From Rhynchonema sp. JSB1_4 (lineage: Eukaryota; Nematoda; Chromadorea; Monhysterida; Xyalidae), in the NCBI GenBank assembly GCA_030248065.1, contig JASAMV010005928.1, positions 62,001 through 126,000 of the forward strand: 64,000 nucleotides of DNA, written 5' to 3'. The translations under genes were made by a program, and so were the position numbers. Position 1 is the first letter of the stretch, and each line of letters begins with the position of its first letter. This document shows positions 1 to 13,000 of the stretch, in pieces. The notes under the pieces were generated by a model, which worked only from the letters and a program-made list of their open reading frames with translations, searched no databases and was not told the origin of the DNA.

Positions 1-2845
1 ACTGTCAATCATCTCCATTCCACGGGTGCCGTATACAGAGCGTGTAGCTGGTTGACGTTTCAAAGTACCCAATTAACTAAAAGTGCTCAGACCATGCCAG
101 TTGTACAACTATACTGCTTTTCCTGTTTCGGTCCGTTTGGTCGAAGCTTTCATCTAAGCTCGACTTTATTGTACTGACAAATTACGCCCGCATGCAACTC
201 ATTGTACTGTAACGTGAAACAGTCTTGCTGCTGCTACAGCGAAGCGCCGGCGGCTATTTTTTGACTGGCGGTCATTTTTCAAATTATCCAACTTTTGTAC
301 AATGGTCTTTGAGCTCTTTTACGGTTTTGGTGTCGCGCGCCGTATCGGCCATTACGCCGAAATGCTTATGGCATTAGCTTTAGGTAGATTAATGGCCGGA
401 GCTCTGCTTGCAGACTACCATATTTCATAGGTGCACAGTTATAACTTCCATGTTCTTTGGACCCGTGCATTTATCCCTGATATTGTCTATATCGTAGTAA
501 TGCCATCGTCCGTACCTTGTAATAGTGACGTACTATGTACCTCAATTTCTTGTTCGGCTCTGCAGCTCCCCCATTAAAAGAAACCAAAGTCGTACTATAG
601 TTTCAGATTATGGTTATGGCATCTTGTATTGTCTCTTTGGCATTGTCGTACTACATACATACTTGCTTATATGCACATGTCCAGCTGATTTTGACAGCAA
701 CATCATGTGGAATGTTTTGTGCGTTGACATCCTGAAAACCGAATGTCGCCATGAAAGCTGCACTACTACCTACATTACCACTGCGCATTCGAATTCTTAC
801 GTCTTTTCAATCTGTACTTTTCCTACATTTGAGTTCATTACTTTCTTTTGTGTGCATAAATATATGTATTTTTTATACCTGCAGTTGATTGTAATGCTTT
901 TTTTAAACCGGCGATGCATGATTAATGCGGAATGTCACAAACTTCCATTCAGCGTACCTTGCCTTTTTTCATTTTAGCTGGCATCTTTCAACTTGCCAAC
1001 ACTCGTGGCAGATTCTCATTCATTTTGTGCAGTTTTTTGCGAATTTTAGACATTGCACTAATCCCTGGTGGTTTTTTTGCGCATGTGGTGCGTTTTTTCT
1101 AAATTATTCTGCAAGTTTGCGGGACAAAAAACGCCAAGCGGGGTCCTCAACTGGACGGCCTGCTGTATTTTTGTTCATTTTGTCTTCGTATTTGCTCGTT
1201 GCAACGTTTCTCAACAAACGCTTGTTGCCAAACCACGCTTCCGTCAAAAAACGGATACTTGACTATTTGACATTGGATTACATCTGTAAAAAGTTGAGTT
1301 CTGCGCGCTTCTAAATCGAAAATTTAGAATCTGCTTCCCCAGGAACGAAATTTGATTTTGAACGATAATTGATATCCGAAGTAAACGGACAACATTCAGA
1401 TGTCTCATTTCCAAACTTTTTGAAGTTTCGTGCGTGCACTCACTTTGAAATGCATGGAATGGAGCCATGTTGCAACTAGTGTTTGCCTTGTCAGCTGGTG
1501 CGAGTGGGTCTTAGGCATGCGCGTGTGTACTGGCATCTTTTATGTTGGTTTCTGTCCCGCCAAAACCTGTTTTTTTGACAGCACTGGCCTGTTTTTTGTT
1601 ATGCGATACGCCGCTATAATATCACAAATTATTCCATCAAAAATGTAAACTAATCGAGAAAATTGGGCTGATTATTTGGTTATGTTGTGTCTCTATGATC
1701 ACTACAGTGGCTGTAATATCATGTGCCGATATGCCAATGGCAGGGTTGGTGGGTACAGAAAATATATTCATCATGAAAAAAGCAAAAAAAATTAATAACT
1801 AAGCGTGTACCCCAATAAACACTGTTGAATGAATTCATGTGCTGTTATTTTTCGTTCGTTGTTGTGTCGTTATGGCCCCATACAAAGTGCAAAATGCAGC
1901 TGTCCAGATGCATGTTTTGGGTGGTCACGATTAAATATATAAAATTGGTTGCACATGCACAACACCCCAGACCGAGTCAACAATAATAAACACCCATGAA
2001 AAAATCATTGGACGTTGACTGTTGCCTGATACACCAAGGACAATCTCGGACCGAACTTGGAGTTCGCCTTCAAAATCAGGATTTCGAAATTCGTGTCGCC
2101 ATTTACCTGCAAGCGAGTGGAAAGTGGCTGTCCAATGAAAACTTGATGGTCAGAATTTTCAGCGTGTCGCACATAAAGCGCAGACATCAGGCAGACAGGA
2201 GCATTCAAAAGTTCAAATATTGCTGCCTTGCCAGCCAACCACCCCATCCCCCACAAACCGGACCTGTCTCTGTCCGCTTATGCTGGCTCAAGTACCACTG
2301 TTGTGCCCAGCCAGGTGCATACAGAGCACGCTCAAATGTGAAATGTGTGTGACATAAAAATTTATATGTTACACCAACTCTCAAACACCAGCCCTCCTAA
2401 CCCCAATGCAGTCAGTGGTCACTAAACTCGTGAAGCACCGTGTTGCGGTCTTGGATAGCAGCGGTGCATTATTTTTGTAACTTTTCCCGCCACACAACTG
2501 TTGCCTGTTGAAACAATTCAAATAATTTCAAACAACGTGCTACTCCACTTGGTGTGTAGGTCTAACAACCCAAACAGCAGTAGCAAGCGGTGTGGTAATT
2601 TGTAACTGCTGCTTTCCCTGCAACAGTCGCCGTCCCACGACAAGAAGGCCACAAGACATCCCTCAATCAATCAAGCATACCCGCCACAACAACCTTGCTG
2701 CAACTGCGATACACCACGGATGCCAGAAAAATGCGGCCACACCGTAAAACTCTCGCAAAATGATAAATTACGTGAATCGTCAAGGAGATATTTTTGCGCT
2801 CTTGATCTACCAGCTGTTACAACTGGCCCAACGAGGTGACTGCAG

Positions 2846-2959
2846 TTCTGAGCCCGGTACCTCTCAAACAACACTAACGGGAGTCGGCTACATTGATACG
2901 CTGTGCACTGGAGTGATCGTCTTTTACGCCGTCATCCTTGTCTTGCTGCTGATACTGCG
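2846..2959 (+). CDS. Possible exon encoding one membrane segment (uncertain)
   Basis: This segment is bounded by an acceptor (gtgactgcag) and a donor (CTGCG/gtaatg). It encodes a Ser/Thr-rich stretch and then a clear hydrophobic helix, with residues such as TGVIVFYAVILVLLLILR at its end. The same frame is open upstream from 2760. A lone membrane helix close to a splice donor is what an exon of a small membrane protein would look like. I cannot connect it to other exons and recognise no family, so it may be chance. Confidence 0.18.
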
Positions 2960-5900
2960 GTAATGTGCTGTTGTTCGTTGTTGTAATTTGGTTAAGACCC
3001 GGGTATTTGAAATTTAGTTAAATGCGTATGGTGTCTATTTTGTTCGTGTGCCTTTTGTGTGACTGCACCCTTTGCATCCTAATGTAATTGTGTTGATATG
3101 ACAATGTGTATTACGTTGGAGTGCCTCGCGCGCTCGCAGCCGTGTTTATTGGGGTTTCATCCGATTTTTTTTTCAAAAAGAGCATCAGCTTTTTTTGCGA
3201 ACACCGTTCAAAAGTGCACCTAGTTATTTTTTACAATTTGTTCGAATATTCTCTCAATGGTACCTCGCGTGACGCCGTTGGTATAATGCGCTTTGCTCCC
3301 GGTTTGCGCCCAGTTTTTTCCAGTTTCTTTCAGCACTAATCACGTGCTGAGCTGTTGTTTTGTTGTTTTTATCGTAATGTTTGTCCCCATACTCACATCA
3401 TGCATAAACGTAGTGCATAACTGGAAAACGTAACATGAAAAAGTACCTTTCATCGCCACTAGTGTAACGACGACACTGTATCTTACTGGGTCACGTTATG
3501 GCCCGGCGTTTTTCAAAAGCTGTTGTTGCTCGGAACTCGGATTAAGTTCATTATTGCTTCCCGAAGCGTTCGACTTGCACAAAACGCTCATTATTCATGC
3601 CCCACTTGAACTTTCGATCGACTTTAGCGCGACTTCCTTGATTGATTGCACGTCGTGTTTTTGTAATTACTGTCACACGTCGTACGGACGTGCGTCACGC
3701 TCTCGTCTTTTGGATCATGTTCAAAGGGCGTGATATAGAATATAACGATCACGTGCTTTGCAACCTTTCAGTGAGCAGTTCTTTAGTAACGCCGGTATGA
3801 AACCCACGGGACCCATGTGTACGACGCATAACGATATACAGTAAATTGCTTCGAAAATCTTTTAGATCAGACCTACATAAATGCATACGTTCCCAAGTAT
3901 TTTGCCGAACCATCGATTTCCGCCACCACTGTTGTTTGTTGCAAGTGTTCCCTGATAAACACGATAACGCTGTTTATCAGACTCAATCTCCTTGGTGCAA
4001 AACGATAAAATCCATGTTTTCCACGGCTTATCTGGGCACCACAGTCTCTGGGGCATTCCAATTCACAAATCCCAGTCCCCAACTTGACGCATTTATTCTA
4101 ACAGAGAAGCTCCTAAATTATATTACGTATATTGCAGCTTCTTCTTCATAAGTGCTTGCGTGTGTACGAAGATGCATTTAGCGCTTTGGTGTATGCGTTT
4201 TGGCGCCCAGTAGTGCGCTCCGTTTTATAAGAATCGTTTACAAAATTGTGTAGTCGTCATTGCGCGCCTAGAAGAGGGAGCCCACCCGCGTTCAAAAGTA
4301 CTCATGCATGTGAGAATCTTTTCAGTTTTGGCTTGGAATTTACGGGTCTTATTACATTCTGACACTGTAAGCCATGATAAACATGACCTCCTTGGCGAAT
4401 CAAGGTTGTTCTCAGCCACAAATTATCAGAAACCCGTATTTGACGTCATCAAACATCTCTATCAACACCGATTGTGTGTGATCACAGCGCATTTAGTGAC
4501 TCCCTCTGGACCGCTGGGCAGGCTGTCCTGAACATTGTAGTCCGAAATCTAGCATGCTCAAAAATTGCATAATGTCAAATGTTACGTGAATCGCACAGTA
4601 ATTGCAGTCGTCTTGAATGTATAAAATTCGGCATGCCAAGCGCCACATATAGTACCAAACCAAATGTCAGGAATCGTATGGTTCCAATACCAGAGCAAAG
4701 CTGTGGTGTGACATAAGCTCATACAATCGTGGCAAGCAGCAGTATACAGGAGCAAGCAGCGTTCATAATAAATAAAATCGATTTGCCATAAGCGAGTGCA
4801 CATGTACCCGAGGTTGGTATACCTTATGCACGCGTGTGACGTGTATTTAGCTTGTCAGCCAGTTCTCAAGCCTCTGGCATCTATAGTGCCATACACAAGC
4901 GCATGAGCGCCCAGCCCGGCTTGGCTTCGGCTCACATCTGTGCGTGCATTAGATAGGCACAGGGGTGTCGGTGCGGGTGCGTGCGACGGCTTTTTCGCGC
5001 AAGGCGGTATATGCATTTTCGCATGAATTATTACATCTCTCAGGACATGCATGTGTTTGTATGTTCGTGTGCATACGAGCTTATTTCGATGGTGTTCTCT
5101 TGGACTGTTCTAATGTGCAATACCCTTGGTTATTTTAGGCATCCGGTGTTTTCACTGTGTTATCTTTTTTCGGAACAGCTGACTGTTTTTTATTCGATGC
5201 TCACTTACAATCGGAATTCCCGGGCAGTTTGTAACAGCTGTGCGCCCGGCGCCGGCTTCCGTACGCAATTTCCGTTGGAAGCAAAAAAACACGCCGGAAA
5301 AACGCAGTTTTTTTCTGTAAAATTGCAACTGCACAAGCGAAGCTTTTCGTTGGGCGGTTAAGTTCGCTTTGATCCTCTTGTCTTGGGCTCGGCGTTGCGT
5401 TTTTTTGTGCGGTCCGAACCCATGAAATTGCATCATAAAGCGTCCCAGGGTCAGGTACACCGCTATACGTATGTAGCATCCAGCTCGAATACGCATGGTT
5501 CAATTTAGGGTCACTTGTGCTTGAGCAGTTGCGCTGAGTTCATTATAACATTGCTCTGGTGGTTTTTGATTTTGTTCTCAATGCCTGGGTGGTCTGATCT
5601 AGGCCATACCACAGGCCTTTTTTCCCTTCAACAAGCAAATGGTACTTTTCTACATTGCTTTCCCGCAATTAAAAATACTGAGGCGAAAGCGACATTATAT
5701 CCATTGTCCCACAATTCGTGAGTCACTGACTCTTCGAGTGCTGTCATATTTTTATCCCGCGTTGAAAATCCACGCGCAACGCGCTTTTCTCGATTCTCTG
5801 CGTGTCACTTTGCATTAGTGCAACAACGTTTATAAGGACAGAAAAGAGCATTTATGGATATTTCGCTCTTCAGATTTAGACTCTTCTAATTCTTTCCTTC

Positions 5901-8419
5901 ATATCTGATCTCGGATTTTGTGCGCATCGGATGGACATGAAATCTCTCTTTCTGCCGTCATATTATCCATGCGAAACGTTCTTGTGGGTCACCATAAATC
6001 TCTGCAAATTCTATGTCATTTATCAGGTTTCACGGTCAGCTGAGCAGTACGCATTATTGTGTGTCCTCTACAGGCCCACTTTCCAAACGTTTTTCTCGGA
6101 GTTCTTTTTTCGTCGATTTTGTGGTGCGGATTTAGGCGACGTATGTACTTGATCCATATATTTCTAGTTTCTCATCATCAAACGACCGGTAAAAACTCCA
6201 TCATCCAGCTCAGTTTTATACTAATTTCTTCTGTGTAATCGAATGCAGTAACTTCAAACGTAGATTCCTAAATTTTTAACAATCTACAGAATTGTTTGTC
6301 TTTTTCGTACCTGATTTGATCAAATAACTAACAACTGACTTTAACAGCCCGCCACTTGAAGACTACGAAGCATAGGATGTCTCGTCGCTTTTTTCTCTCT
6401 CTCACAAAATCATAAATTGCCTTCAACAAAGTTGAGTAGTAAATTTAATTTGATTTTCCTGCAATTGCCTTGGTCTTTAATATATTATCATGGTTGACCT
6501 TGCACGACCCGGTACTTTTTACAGTTTTCTTAGGGTTTGCAAAAGGTTTGAACTTTCATCACAACCTTCAAATGTTACCATACCTACAGCTTCTTCTCAA
6601 GATCGTTATTTTCAATAATGTGCACCTGTGACCGTGTGCTGTTAGGTTGAGTTGGGTTTGCCACCCTTATTTAATTCAGCTAATTTGTTTTTACTGTGGG
6701 AACATAATAATGGTTAAAATGTTTACGAGGAGAAACAAGGTTAATTCCCAGCATACTCTTGTTTTCTTCGTTAACAAGCCTCAGCTCAAGTTAATCCCTT
6801 GTTTATACAGTCACGAGAAGGTCCTAAAACGCTGGCCGAGCCGAGCTGTTTTTGATCCGTTCGCTAAGCTTTGCACCGCATATTGGGTACCGTTCAAAGG
6901 ACCTCATCTTGGTTTTCTTTGAACCAAGTGCGCGGTGTGTGCACCTGACAACATTAATCCACCATTTGCGTAATCCTTGAGTTAACTTGGCGTGATATCT
7001 TGTACTTTACTTGCACGACACTGCTCAAGATTTATGTAACGCCCCAACCTCCTTTACGTCAACGATATGCTTGAGCGGACAAAACGTGCTGGTTGAGGGA
7101 ACGAGGCGCAAATACGATGTTTGGGTGCATGTTCGTAAAGTGTATATTGGTGCGAAATTTGAACATTTTGGCAGAGTGAAGTGATCACGTCTTGGGCGTG
7201 CTGACACACAAAATGTTCAGAATGTTCCAATATTAGATCAGGACATGCGCGCGAAACCCACATTCTTCAGCATTGCAAACTGCGAACACTGATGTGCGTT
7301 CCCACATTCCGCGCGCTGTGTTATTATCAGTGTATCATTCTCTTGGCACAATTTTCTGCGCGAAATTTAGCACAAATCCTTGCCATTCCAAGTACTGTAT
7401 ATCATAAATTGCCCCCGTGTTTATCACCTGAAAATACACCCGATTCCAATCTGAATTTAGCATTATGAATACTTGGAAATTGTCAACCGATAGCACAATG
7501 GGTCCAAACCAGTGCACACTGATCTGTCGTCATATTGTAATCTTTTGCCTTGCCTATGCACGCATGTCGCAGCTCATTTTTGGGTACCAAGCAGTCGTGC
7601 AGTTGCCTGTATCACACCAAGTTGTGCATTGAAAATCCCATCACGGGTTTACAGCACAGCTACTGTGCAGTAGCGTAGTTCAACATCCAGTCTCTGGAAA
7701 GGAAACAGGTTCAAGTTGTGTGCACCAGTTTACAACCGAAACGACAGAGCAAGAGACACCGTTTATTGTCAACCACCCCTGTTTTGTAACGACCAGCTCG
7801 ACGCTCATACTTTTGTCGCGTAGTGTCCGTCTGTCGTAATCACCTCTTATGCACTTGTTACTTGTCCAGCCGCTATACCTTGGTTTAAAGATGTGTGAGT
7901 GAAAACTGGTATGGTTACTTATGTAGTTGTGACGCACAAACACCAAAATCGAGATAGGAGAGGAAGGATATTTGGGTATTGGCTTTTTCATTGCACTTGA
8001 CAAGTGCTCTGCAGCACCCATGATGGTCTGCTGTCGCTGCCCAGATGGGGTTTAGTGCCTCGTACATAATTGTCACTGTCTCCAGAAAAAAAACGACTGC
8101 GTGGTGGTTTGAGCAGAGTGGTGCGCCCAAACTTCATGTCGTGTAAAACTTTTTGCGCTGACTTTGTTTTTTCCACTGCCTGAGCAAAAGGTTGTCGATT
8201 ATTCACTGTCTGTGGAATGCGCACAACAGAGAGCATTAATTCACGGCCGCAGCAAATTTTATGTTCTGTTGAACTTTTCAGCTTTTTTTCTGCCCCAGAA
8301 TTTCAGAACGACATAATTTAGCTGTGCATGCACCCTAGCTTGTTTATGTCCTGCCTGCTGAAGGTATGACTCATTTCCCTTCGAGGGCAAAAGAACAACA
8401 CTTTCATGAGAGCAGTTCA

Positions 8420-8443
8420 TTTTATTTATTTATTTATTTATTT
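8420..8443. repeat. (TTTA)n microsatellite
   Basis: Six tandem TTTA units. No other structure is seen around it. Confidence 0.9.
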
Positions 8444-9827
8444 GAGTTTTTGCACCTCCAGTGCCAGGTGAATGCAAACGCCCGCAGGCAATGTGGCAAA
8501 TCCTGTTAGAAAAACATGAAAATCTAACGTGAATTGAAATCACAGGTTCACGATGTACATGTATATATAAGCAAAGTATAGTCGTATTGTCCAGTAAATA
8601 CTGAATTGTTATGACGGCAAATTATATCCGCTGGTCGCCCCATTAATTTTCTGAAACATTGTTTATCATCTCTCATCAGAGCCAGCGTCAACAACTTTTG
8701 TGCTTATCTCTGCTAACAGTTGATGGTTATTATTCTTTCCGGAAAATGCGTAAAGTTTGTTTTGAACGGTTTATTCCCAAGTTTATATTCAAAAGTTTGG
8801 TTCACAGTTTCTCCATTCCCGCCCGCCCTCTCGACTCCCACGCGCGCATATCAGTTTTCATGAAAACAGTTTTTTCCACACGTAAGCCCTGAGAGCGATA
8901 GTTTTGAAAAATGATCATATCACACACAGTGCTGTTGTTATTGTCGTTTTGAACACAAGTTGTTGCTGGTTATCGTTTTGCACCCCCACTGTTTGTCATA
9001 ATTCTGCGCTCAGATACAGAAAAACAGACACTGTTCTGGAGATCCATACCATATACATAGCTATAGTCATCTCACATGGTGTCTACTTTGTTGCCGTTCT
9101 GTGGATCCGGACCCAGAACTCGAACCGAATAGATTGCTGATAATCTGAATCTCAATTGTGGTTGAACAAAAGTGCGCATATTATTTCGCGGTTTTATCTG
9201 TTCTCCCTTCAGTATGTACATGCACAACAACACCTGCAAGCGGGTTGTATGTATTGTAACTGCTGCTGGGACTAGTTTTTCAAAAATCAACTTTCTGAGC
9301 GCGTCGGTGCATACTTTTCGATCGAACAACAAAATGTAAAGGTACATAGTAGATTGTGCATCACTATTATTAACACCGTTTTTCATATCATTTGTCGTTG
9401 TTCTGTAATAGCCGCGCACTGTCCGCACTCGTTTCATTCTGTTCTCAAATATACTTAACTTGGGTCTCGTGGTCAGGTCGAAACACATCACAATCACAGC
9501 GTTGCTGTGGCCCAAGATCCTCCTGAAAGTCAATTTTTTAAAAAAATCCCACGCAGACTGTAGCGAACGCCTTCGCATCCATTGCACGCGTCTGTGAATT
9601 GATTTGTTTTTGTTTTCTACGCAAACTTCACTTCACAAAGTGTATAACCACATACACACCTGCCCGCGCGCATTTTCAAAAATCACAGACACACGGAACT
9701 TCCTCTCAATAGCTTTCTGCAACGCCTTTCATTCAGTGACTGTTTTCGGTGAATTACAAGCTATCGAGCAATGACCGCCGCTTCAAAAATTACCCGAATT
9801 CAGAAAATTTTTTCTTTGTCAAAGTAC

Positions 9828-10008
9828 TTATACTCTGGCAATTCTTTTGGGAGAAACTTTTCAATCGCGTTGCCTGATCCGAAAGCGCATGGTGCGTGCA
9901 CTGGCTACAGAAGTCACGTGACAGCTATAGCCAGTGCACGTATCATGCGCTTTACGGATCAGGCAACGCGTTTGAAAAGTTTCTCCCAAAAGAATTGTTA
10001 GAGTATAC
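9828..10008. mobile_element. Palindromic MITE-like element, about 180 bp
   Basis: Two arms of about 90 bp are nearly perfect reverse complements and meet around position 9918. The termini read TATACTCTGGCAATTC on the left and the complement, with one or two mismatches, on the right. Nothing in it is coding. It ends about 30 bp before the first traceable exon of the IQSEC gene, so it lies in an intron or the 5' flank of that gene. No target-site duplication is evident. I infer a non-autonomous DNA element from the shape alone. Confidence 0.7.
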
Positions 10009-10037
10009 ATAAAAATTTATTTTCTCATTCATTGCAG

Positions 10038-13000
10038 CACTTCATCAACACTGGTGTCCGGTCCGAGACAAGCATCCACCGTCGTGCAACCCACATTGTT
10101 CGAACAGGATCACCAAGATCTCGACTCAGACCTGGACCTCGTGCCACCATCAATTCCCGCTCTGGCACTGGACAGCATGAATCGTCAGGGCACACAGCAG
10201 AATGGTGGAGGGACACATCGTTCCTTGCCACGTCATCATCACGTCACCCAGCAACTTGTCGCAGATCAGAACCATGAAACATTATGTTGTGACGGGAGAT
10301 CAGTGGTGTGGTTGGGTGCTGCCAGTAGACAACAGGACAGAACCAATCACTTGATGAGACATGAACAACGCACCAGTGGACAGAGCGTAAAATCAGCCAT
10401 GCAACATGTGACCAGGATACCCATTTATCCGCCACATCTGACCAATCAGGTGAGATTGACACATGGAATTGGAAATGATTACTTTGAATTAGACAGTACT
10501 TTCAAGCACAACGTGACAGGCGGTTCGAACAGCGATAACGGTTTTTGGACCAGCGCCTATTTTGCGACAGAATTACCAGTCGCACCAGTGTAAAATTTGT
10601 TAGCGTTCCACCTGAAAAGGAAAACTTTTATACGCTTGTCTAAATGACTGCAGCTTCACCTTCAACACTGGCTTTGGCTTCCCGTGGTCCAACTACTGCT
10701 GGGCCTTTCAGGTTTACTACGGTTCATATCTTCACCCCATAATTTTGTTTTTCAGACCCAAGCTCACCCTGGCGAATCAGGCACGTATTACTACGAATTG
10801 TCGGACGATTTCCGCCAGAAACAAGTCGACATGCTGGAACGAAAATACGGCGGTCAGTATCAGGCTCAGTCGGCTGCCAGCACCATACAACGCGCCTACA
10901 GAGAATACAGACTATATAAACGGTGGGTGACATTTTTAAAAATTAAAATTTTACATTGCTTGTGTCTGACATTGTAGTGTGACATTGTTTCGTTGAACCC
11001 CTACGATTGGCAACCTTGAAAATTTGGGTTTGCAGCGAAATTCTGCAACAGCACGCCCAGCCCACCTGCGTCAGAACTACATACCAGCGTTTTGTCAATG
11101 ATAGACTATTACACAGTTTTTTACAAAAAAATGGGATGTATAGTGTTCGGGTTCCCATAGTTGTTGCTGGGCACACTGCTTGCACTGCTTTGTGCAGTTG
11201 GGAATTTTATCTCATTGCAAATTGTCGCTTCACTTTTGTGCGTCAATCGGTTTGGTGACATATGGTTAGCGGTAGATAAGCAAGATTGGTGGAAGCGCGA
11301 CTTTGGGTACAATTTATTTCACTTTTTACCTTCCTGAGGCCAATAATGAGCTATGCAGTACCAAACATGTAACTGTACACCCAGTGATGACTGTACACGC
11401 AGGTGTTTTCAATACAAACAAATGCAAAATTCAAGCATAGAGGCCACAAACAGATCTTTCGAAATTTTTCAAATGCCTATCGCTTTCCGGAGTGTTTGTG
11501 TACGTTTTGTATTAACGCCAAGACAAGTGTAGGTGTGAAAGTGTGCAAAAGCTGCTTAAAAGTCATAGATGTTTGTCACTAAAGCTGTGAGTTTGTGAAC
11601 AATGTGTGCCTTTCTGATTCACTAAAGCATAAACGTGCACAACCTTCGCAGTGTTTCTCTCATTTTCCTGAAAATTTCAAAAGGTTTTCGTCCATTGTTC
11701 TGAAAGTTATGCTGCTTTTGAAAAAACATTGAAAAAAGCGCACAACTACCCCACGCTCAGCATTGTTCTCATTGAAATCCGTTCAACTATCGAAAGATGT
11801 TGGGCTTTGATAAAACCGGCTAACTTGTGAATTATAGTTGGTGCGGCGACCACTTTCCGTTTTTTTTTGTACGAAAGTTGTATGATTTGGGGACACAACT
11901 TTCCCAGCAAACACGCTCCCGCTCCGCATCGCTTTGAACTTGGATGTGATTTGCTCACGTGGTAAAAAAACTTTTGTCGATTCTGGGCGTCGTTTAAGTC
12001 TTACTCTCTACGGCTTGTTTTGCTTAATATTTCCTCGAAGGCGCAACACACGCGCGCGGCGACCACGAAAACATCACACCCACAAACAGAAAGAAAAAAA
12101 AAACCAAACAAACAAATAACCCCACACCAAAAACACACCCCACCCCCCCACAACCCCCAAACACTTTTTTTTGTCAACAACATCTCAACTAGACAGCGAA
12201 ATAATGACAAATCAGTACTGTACCCTGGCAAACCCCAGCCTCTCGTCCTGACTGAGCCTATTTGAGCCTGAATGCCTAATTTTTCAGTTGGCAACAAGTG
12301 CGTCGCAATCCCAGTGCCATGCGTCGTCGTCCCACCACCGTTGTGGCAGTGCCACCACCACAAAAAGGCAAACGGCAACATTTTGTGGCAAATTCGACCG
12401 ATTCAATACAATCCATAAATCCCGATGCTGCCATGGTATTGCCGAGGAGTATGCAACAGGTATTGTTGCTGGGGATGGGCATTTGTCGTTTTGAAATATA
12501 GACATTACGAGCGAAATCAAACTTAGTAATGTCCGGTCTTGCCTTGGCCAGTTGACCTTTTGCAAGATGATTTTTGAGACTTACTGATGCCACTAAATTC
12601 GACCAGCGTAAAAGCTGTAGCATTGGCTTCACACTATGATACGGTCTAAACTTTCTGACTGTTCACAATTACAGTTTCCCGCACTCGCATTTTAGCCAAC
12701 GCCGGTACTGCATCTGCATCGATGCTACGGTGGCAACAATAACTCCAGTTCTGGACCGAGTCCATCGTCGTCGTTGAGCGCCCAGCTTCGAGCCGAACAG
12801 ACTCAGACCAGGAGATCAATGAATCGTCTGCCTCCGCAGCAACAACAACAACCGTCAGTGAATCGACGCAGTGCCAGCACGGAAAGGTGGGTGCGGTTGA
12901 GGGTATGTGACCCATAGAAGGTGCAGAGGGTGCTTTATGGGTCATGTGGTGCATTTGTGTGCATGACGATGACCTGGTGCACGACCTCGTATGTGAAACA

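Larger units (their letters stand above)
1..9827. other. Gene-poor stretch without a supported gene
   Basis: I see no chain of exons with matching phases and no recognisable domain on either strand. The open frames here are short, AT-biased and lack splice-bounded structure. The longest one (171 codons on the minus strand at 9072-9587) resembles nothing I know. A TTTA microsatellite lies at 8420-8443. Part of this stretch could be 5' sequence of the IQSEC gene that starts downstream, whose N-terminal exons I could not locate. A single membrane-segment exon candidate is listed separately. Confidence 0.5.

Noticed and set aside
9072..9587. 171-codon minus-strand open frame
   Set aside because: No domain, no splice context and irregular composition; judged a chance frame.
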